A DNA stretch of 64,000 nucleotides, taken from positions 485,001 through 549,000 of the forward strand of contig JAODUO010000126.1 in the NCBI GenBank assembly GCA_025642075.2, given 5' to 3'. The stretch comes from Ridgeia piscesae. Taxonomy: Eukaryota > Annelida > Polychaeta > Sabellida > Siboglinidae. The first letter of the stretch is position 1. Each line of letters begins with the position of its first letter. This document shows positions 57,880-64,000 of this stretch, piece after piece. The notes below the pieces were generated by a model. The model was given only the letters and a program-made list of their open reading frames with translations. It ran no database searches and was not told where the DNA came from. The translations under genes and the position numbers were made by a program.

Positions 57880-59490
57880 GCAGCAAGGCATCCTTGTAAA
57901 TGATGTTTGTTGCGAGTTGTGACGCCAATTTGTGCTGCTGATCTGTGGGCCTCAGAAAAATCGTATAACATATTATGTATAATGAACTATTTATGAACAA
58001 TACATTCATTATTCTAACAAATGGTACTATAATAAGAACAGTATTAAAGAACACACTCCGTAGTCATGTGTGCTAGTGCAATTAAATTAGATACACTGAC
58101 TCTGTTCTGTAATCACGCTGCAATTTTATGTCATTTAGAAATGTGCTGTTGAATAGAATAATCTCCAAGTCTGTTGTAAATACGGAACACTTTAACATTG
58201 CAGGTTTTTTAGTTTGGCACTAACTTAGCTTGAATTTTAAACACAAGATAACTTTATCCTTCGCTATCCTCCTAGATGACACACTCAGCCATTTGCTCGT
58301 GTCTAGCGCACACTGCTGCTGGTAGCAGTGGGAATCTAGTGCCATGTCACACTTGTCACTCCATCTTTTTCATGGTCTTCCTCGTTCTCTCAGTCCTTTG
58401 ACGTCTTCTTTGAAGTCTTTGATTGACAACATTATTGTTAAAAGGCACCTGAACAACGGAAGTATTTCACCATAGAAAACGTCATGTGAATGAGGCACTA
58501 TGCAGTATGTGGGCTGCCATCTTACCTGACACTGCAGGCCACCTAAAATACACGAGTCACTGTTCCCCGTGAACATGGACATTTGGAACTAAACAGCGAC
58601 AGACATCTTTAAATAGAGTTTTTGATGAGCTCCGTCTCTATCTCAATCTCAATCTCTAAATTAGCTCTATTGTTGAGCGGTAAATGAAGAGTTGAAAGAA
58701 CCCCCTCGCTATTAGTCACATGACCCTCTGGCACTTTTATGCTCGCTGCACTGAATGTTCTTATGTTCACTCATTCAGTGTAGTTGACTTGTCTTTACCC
58801 GTGCAGTTGTTGGACGGGTTTTCTTGTGATGTTCCTCTAATCATTCAGAGAAAAATCCCAAATGATGACCATGTTTATTGATCATTCATTCATAGTTTTC
58901 TTTTCCTAGAATTTGGCAAGCCAGCTGGTTCTGATATGGTCATGATTATAGTTCATTCAGACTTCAGAGCTATCGGTTTCCAGTGTTCATTTGGTTTATT
59001 TACCGAGATGTCATCTTCAGACTAGTTTATTCCCTTGTCAATGAGCATGAAATCTGATGCATTGACAACTGAAACCTTGTGTTCGGTGTTTTCATTTGAC
59101 AACCTACCTCTGTGTTCCATGCAATGTGTCTCGCTCAACTACCTAATCGATGTGCATGTTGGTGTTTGAACAAAAAAAGATGAATAATTTATTTGTGTCA
59201 ATTAATTGGAGTGAGCCGTACTTAAATGGACGAGTTAACAGTTGTGCTCGAGCACTGTCATGTTCCACCATGAATATATTTATGCACACTTGCAGTGGGA
59301 TATAAATTCCGGGAAGCAGCTGCAGTTGTCGATTAGATAATCCCTCTCTCTCTCTCCATGTACACACAGGGAGGATCTGATGTCAGAGGTTGAAACATTA
59401 TATGTCTGCGTCCTTTGCTGTTCACTTGATTTATCAAGCAAAGGATGGTTGGTACATTATAGCCATTATAAATGTCTCTGTGGGTGTAAT
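57880..59490. other. Intergenic, no gene seen
   Basis: No recognised family or repeat boundary. Confidence 0.5.
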
Positions 59491-62400
59491 GTGACATAGT
59501 TTACCATGAAGACTGCATGACGTGTGTGTCACCTTCTGTCTTCTCTTCCATGTGACATAGTTTACCATGAAGACTGCATGACGTGTGTGTCACCTTCTGT
59601 CTTCTCTTCCATGTGACATAGTTTACCATGAAGACTGCATGACGTGTGTCACCTTCTGTCTTCTCTTCCATGTAACATAGTTTACCATGAAGACTGCATG
59701 ACGGTGTGTCACCTTCTGTCTTCTCTTCCATGTAACATAGTTTACCATGAAGACTGCATGACGTGTGTGTCACCTTCTGTCTTCTCTTCCATGTGACATA
59801 GTTTACCATGAAGACTGCATGACGTGTGTGTCACCTTCTGTCTTCTCTTCCATGTGACATAGTTTACCATGAAGACTGCATGACGTGTGTCACCTTCTGT
59901 CTTCTCTTCCATGTGACATAGTTTACCATGAAGACTGCATGACGTGTGTGTCACCTTCTGTCTTCTCTTCCATGTGACATAGTTTACCATGAAGACTGCA
60001 TGACGTGTGTGTCACCTTCTGTCTTCTCTTCCATGTGACATAGTTTACCATGAAGACTGCATGACGTGTGTGTGTCACCTTCTGTCTTCTCTTCCATGTG
60101 ACATAGTTTACCATGAAGACTGCATGACGTGTGTGTGTCACCTTCTGTCTTCTCTTCCATGTAACATAGTTTACCATGAAGACTGCATGACGTGTGTGTC
60201 ACCTTCTGTCTTCTCTTCCATGTAACATAGTTTACCATGAAGACTGCATGACGTGTGTGTCACCTTCTGTCTTCTCTTCCATGTAACATAGTTTACCATG
60301 AAGACTGCATGACGTGTGTGTCACCTTCTGTCTTCTCTTCCATGTGACATAGTTTACCATGAAGACTGCATGACGTGTGTGTCACCTTCTGTCTTCTCTT
60401 CCATGTGACATAGTTTACCATGAAGACTGCATGACGTGTGTGTCACCTTCTGTCTTCTCTTCCATGTGACATAGTTTACCATGAAGACTGCATGACGTGT
60501 GTGTCACCTTCTGTCTTCTCTTCCATGTGACATAGTTTACCATGAAGACTGCATGACGTGTGTGTCACCTTCTGTCTTCTCTTCCATGTGACATAGTTTA
60601 CCATGAAGACTGCATGACGTGTGTGTCACCTTCTGTCTTCTCTTCCATGTGACATAGTTTACCATGAAGACTGCATGACGTGTGTGTCACCTTCTGTCTT
60701 CTCTTCCATGTGACATAGTTTACCATGAAGACTGCATGACGTGTGTGTCACCTTCTGTCTTCTCTTCCATGTGACATAGTTTACCATGAAGACTGCATGA
60801 CGTGTGTGTCACCTTCTGTCTTCTCTTCCATGTGACATAGTTTACCATGAAGACTGCATGACGTGTGTGTCACCTTCTGTCTTCTCTTCCATGTGACATA
60901 GTTTACCATGAAGACTGCATGACGTGTGTGTCACCTTCTGTCTTCTCTTCCATGTGACATAGTTTACCATGAAGACTGCATGACGTGTGTGTCACCTTCT
61001 GTCTTCTCTTCCATGTGACATAGTTTACCATGAAGACTGCATGACGTGTGTGTCACCTTCTGTCTTCTCTTCCATGTGACATAGTTTACCATGAAGACTG
61101 CATGACGTGTGTGTCACCTTCTGTCTTCTCTTCCATGTGACATAGTTTACCATGAAGACTGCATGACGTGTGTGTCACCTTCTGTCTTCTCTTCCATGTG
61201 ACATAGTTTACCATGAAGACTGCATGACGTGTGTGTGTCACCTTCTGTCTTCTCTTCCATGTGACATAGTTTACCATGAAGACTGCATGACGTGTGTGTC
61301 ACCTTCTGTCTTCTCTTCCATGTGACATAGTTTACCATGAAGACTGCATGACGTGTGTGTCACCTTCTGTCTTCTCTTCCATGTGACATATTTACCATGA
61401 AGACTGCATGACGTGTGTGTCACCTTCTGTCTTCTCTTCCATGTGACATAGTTTACCATGAAGACTGCATGACGTGTGTGTCACCTTCTGTCTTCTCTTC
61501 CATGTGACATAGTTTACCATGAAGACTGCATGACGTGTGTGTCACCTTCTGTCTTCTCTTCCATGTGACATAGTTTACCATGAAGACTGCATGACGTGTG
61601 TGTCACCTTCTGTCTTCTCTTCCATGTGACATAGTTTACCATGAAGACTGCATGACGTGTGTGTCACCTTCTGTCTTCTCTTCCATGTGACATAGTTTAC
61701 CATGAAGACTGCATGACGTGTGTGTCACCTTCTGTCTTCTCTTCCATGTGACATAGTTTACCATGAAGACTGCATGACGTGTGTGTCACCTTCTGTCTTC
61801 TCTTCCATGTGACATAGTTTACCATGAAGACTGCATGACGTGTGTGTCACCTTCTGTCTTCTCTTCCATGTGACATAGTTTACCATGAAGACTGCATGAC
61901 GTGTGTGTCACCTTCTGTCTTCTCTTCCATGTGACATAGTTTACCATGAAGACTGCATGACGTGTGTGTCACCTTCTGTCTTCTCTTCCATGTGACATAG
62001 TTTACCATGAAGACTGCATGACGTGTGTGTCACCTTCTGTCTTCTCTTCCATGTGACATAGTTTACCATGAAGACTGCATGACGTGTGTGTCACCTTCTG
62101 TCTTCTCTTCCATGTGACATAGTTTACCATGAAGACTGCATGACGGTGTGTCACCTTCTGTCTTCTCTTCCATGTGACATAGTTTACCATGAAGACTGCA
62201 TGACGTGTGTGTCACCTTCAGTCTTCTCTTCCATGTGACATAGTTTACCATGAAGACTGCATGACTGTGTGTCACCTTCTGTCTTCTCTTCCATGTGACA
62301 TAGTTTACCATGAAGACTGCATGACGTGTGTGTCTCCTTCGTCTTCTCTTCCATGTGACATAGTTTACCATGAAGACTGCATGAGTGTGTGTCACCTTCT

Positions 62401-63202
62401 GTCTTCTCTTCCATGTGACATAGTTTACCATGAAGACTGCATGACGTGTCACCTTCTGTCTTCTCTTCCATGTGACATAGTTTACCATGAAGACTGCATG
62501 ACGTGTGTCACCTTCTGTCTTCTCTTCCATGTGACATAGTTTACCATGAAGACTGCATGACGTGTGTGTCACCTTCTGTCTTCTCTTCCATGTGACATAG
62601 TTTACCATGAAGACTGCATGACGTGTGTGTCACCTTCTGTCTTCTCTTCCATGTGACATAGTTTACCATGAAGACTGCATGACGTGTGTGTCACCTTCTG
62701 TCTTCTCTTCCATGTGACATAGTTTACCATGAAGACTGCATGACGTGTGTGTCACCTTCTGTCTTCTCTTCCATGTGACATAGTTTACCATGAAGACTGC
62801 ATGACGTGTGTGTCACCTTCTGTCTTCTCTTCCATGTGACATAGTTTACCATGAAGACTGCATGACGTGTGTGTCACCTTCTGTCTTCTCTTCCATGTAA
62901 CATAGTTTACCATGAAGACTGCATGACGTGTGTGTCACCTTCTGTCTTCTCTTCCATGTGACATAGTTTACCATGAAGACTGCATGACGTGTGTCACCTT
63001 CTGTCTTCTCTTCCATGTGACATAGTTTACCATGAAGACTGCATGACGTGTGTGTCACCTTCTGTCTTCTCTTCCATGTGACATAGTTTACCATGAAGAC
63101 TGCATGACGTGTGTGTCACCTTCTGTCTTCTCTTCCATGTGACATAGTTTACCATGAAGACTGCATGACGTGTGTCACCTTCTGTCTTCTCTTCCATGTA
63201 AC
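59491..63202. repeat. 61-bp satellite-like array, ~61 copies
   Basis: The unit runs GTGACATAGTTTACCATGAA, GACTGCATGACGTGTGTGTC, ACCTTCTGTCTTCTCTTCCA, T. Most central copies (about 60330–62000) are identical; edge copies vary, mainly in the GTGTGTGT run (57–63-bp units) and GTGACAT/GTAACAT. The unit has nested inverted motifs, GAAGAC…GTCTTC around TGACGTGTGTGTCA. Repeated minus-strand frames (MVNYVTWKRRQKVTHT…) are artefacts: 61 is not a multiple of 3 and one frame in three has a stop per unit. Confidence 0.98.
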
Positions 63203-63268
63203 ACACAAAACAGAGCCACCGCTTATTTTACCTAATCTGTGTTTTTGTTTTTTTAAGCTGGTGGTAGT

Positions 63269-63559
63269 CAGGGCTTTATGCAGGATCAAATTATTGCCAG
63301 TCACGTGTTTTGGTGGACACATGGATGTGAACTGTTAAGCCAGTTTATAAAAAATAATGTGTCTGGTGACCTAAAATGGACTACAAACACACATGTGAAA
63401 CCATTTACACTCACTTCTAAGGCATAACTGACAATATCTATGGTTTTGAAACTTTTTTTGCTCCTTCTTTTTTTTACCCGTCCTCCCATATTTCTACCCA
63501 TCCACAACGGTTTATACCTGTCCAAATGACGGGTGGACGGGTCTCTGCATAAAGCTATG
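63269..63559 (+). mobile_element. ~290-bp MITE family, copy 4 (most complete)
   Basis: Terminal repeats CAGGGCTTTATGCAGG and CTCTGCATAAAGCTATG (inverted). The interior has TTTGGTGGACACATGGATGT, AAACACACATGTGAAACCA and the CCGTCC/GGACGG-rich right end. Flanking octamers GTGGTAGT and TCATGCCT do not match. Confidence 0.8.
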
Positions 63560-64000
63560 TCATGCCTGCTGCTTTGACAGCGGGTTGTCATAAACTCTAG
63601 AATACAACTGTGATCTTGTAATCTTGACATGGTAACTAGTATTAATTACAGTATAGCTTTCAAGCTTAAATACACCCATAGTGTTTGATTGAACGTATCT
63701 GTTGGAGTAACAAGTAAAACATTCTGACCACACCTAATAACTGGACACCAAATACCATTCTACATAAGAAGTTAATAAGAAAATTACATTTACATAGATT
63801 TACCACTCTGTCCAACAAAAAAACTTTGACGACATCCATGGAGTTGGGAAAAAAATTTGTTTTTATATAACAGATGTTTATTTATGTTATACTTTAATCA
63901 GATCTATTAGATAGGAGCTGAGGCCCTCCCCCTTGTGGAACCAAATGTGTTTAGGACGGTATCTGTTTTAAGGGTATATATATATATATATATCTGTATC
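63560..64000. other. Window end, no gene seen
   Basis: AT-rich DNA with a short TA run at 63976–63994. Confidence 0.5.

Noticed and set aside
59501..63094. Repeated minus-strand ORFs MVNYVTWKRRQKVTHT…
   Set aside because: They arise from the 61-bp tandem array. The frame rotates each unit and meets a stop every three units, and there is no start, splice or codon-use evidence for a real protein.

Overview
The window is animal nuclear DNA: two intron-rich protein-coding genes with GT/GC–AG introns, abundant TA and CA/TG microsatellites, several minisatellites, CR1- and RTE-type non-LTR retrotransposon wreckage, tRNA-derived SINEs and small cut-and-paste elements. The mix points to a marine invertebrate, most likely a lophotrochozoan such as a mollusc. 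That placement is inference; nothing here fixes the species.

Layout. 1–1.6 kb: no gene seen. 1.6–6.6 kb: four non-LTR fragments, all on the minus strand, butted head to tail. 7.75–13.1 kb (+): a complete CYP2-clan cytochrome P450 gene, eight coding exons, 499 codons plus stop, all classic P450 motifs present. The 3' part of its fifth coding exon, with the 5' splice site, is tandemly repeated six times in 80-bp units. 13.1–20.1 kb: repeats, an AT-rich tandem array, an RTE scrap and a SINE. 20.1–35.5 kb (−): a complete FUT8 (core alpha-1,6-fucosyltransferase) gene, nine coding exons, 611 codons plus stop, all exon phases agreeing. Its introns hold two tandem arrays and a SINE (intron 8), a 1.8-kb hAT-like element with perfect 8-bp target duplication and a decayed repetitive ORF (intron 5), a TTAA-flanked MITE with ~85-bp inverted repeats (intron 4), and a hairpin repeat plus a 450-bp G-rich (sense strand) minisatellite (intron 1).

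35.5–64 kb: no gene that I can identify. It holds a CR1 3'-end scrap, an RTE fragment, a piggyBac-like TTAA element (38.1–39.3 kb), SINEs, a ~290-bp MITE family in about five copies, a 22-bp minisatellite of ~41 copies (49.2–50.1 kb), a short hAT-like MITE (50.3 kb), and a 3.7-kb array of ~61 copies of a 61-bp unit (59.5–63.2 kb).

The P450 gene and FUT8 are convergent (tail to tail, ~7 kb apart). P450 acts as an ER membrane monooxygenase and FUT8 in Golgi N-glycan maturation; I see no sign that they work together. The strongest unusual signals are the repeated exon/5'-splice-site in the P450 gene, the well-preserved TIR/TSD structures of the mobile elements, and the G-rich tract just inside FUT8 intron 1.
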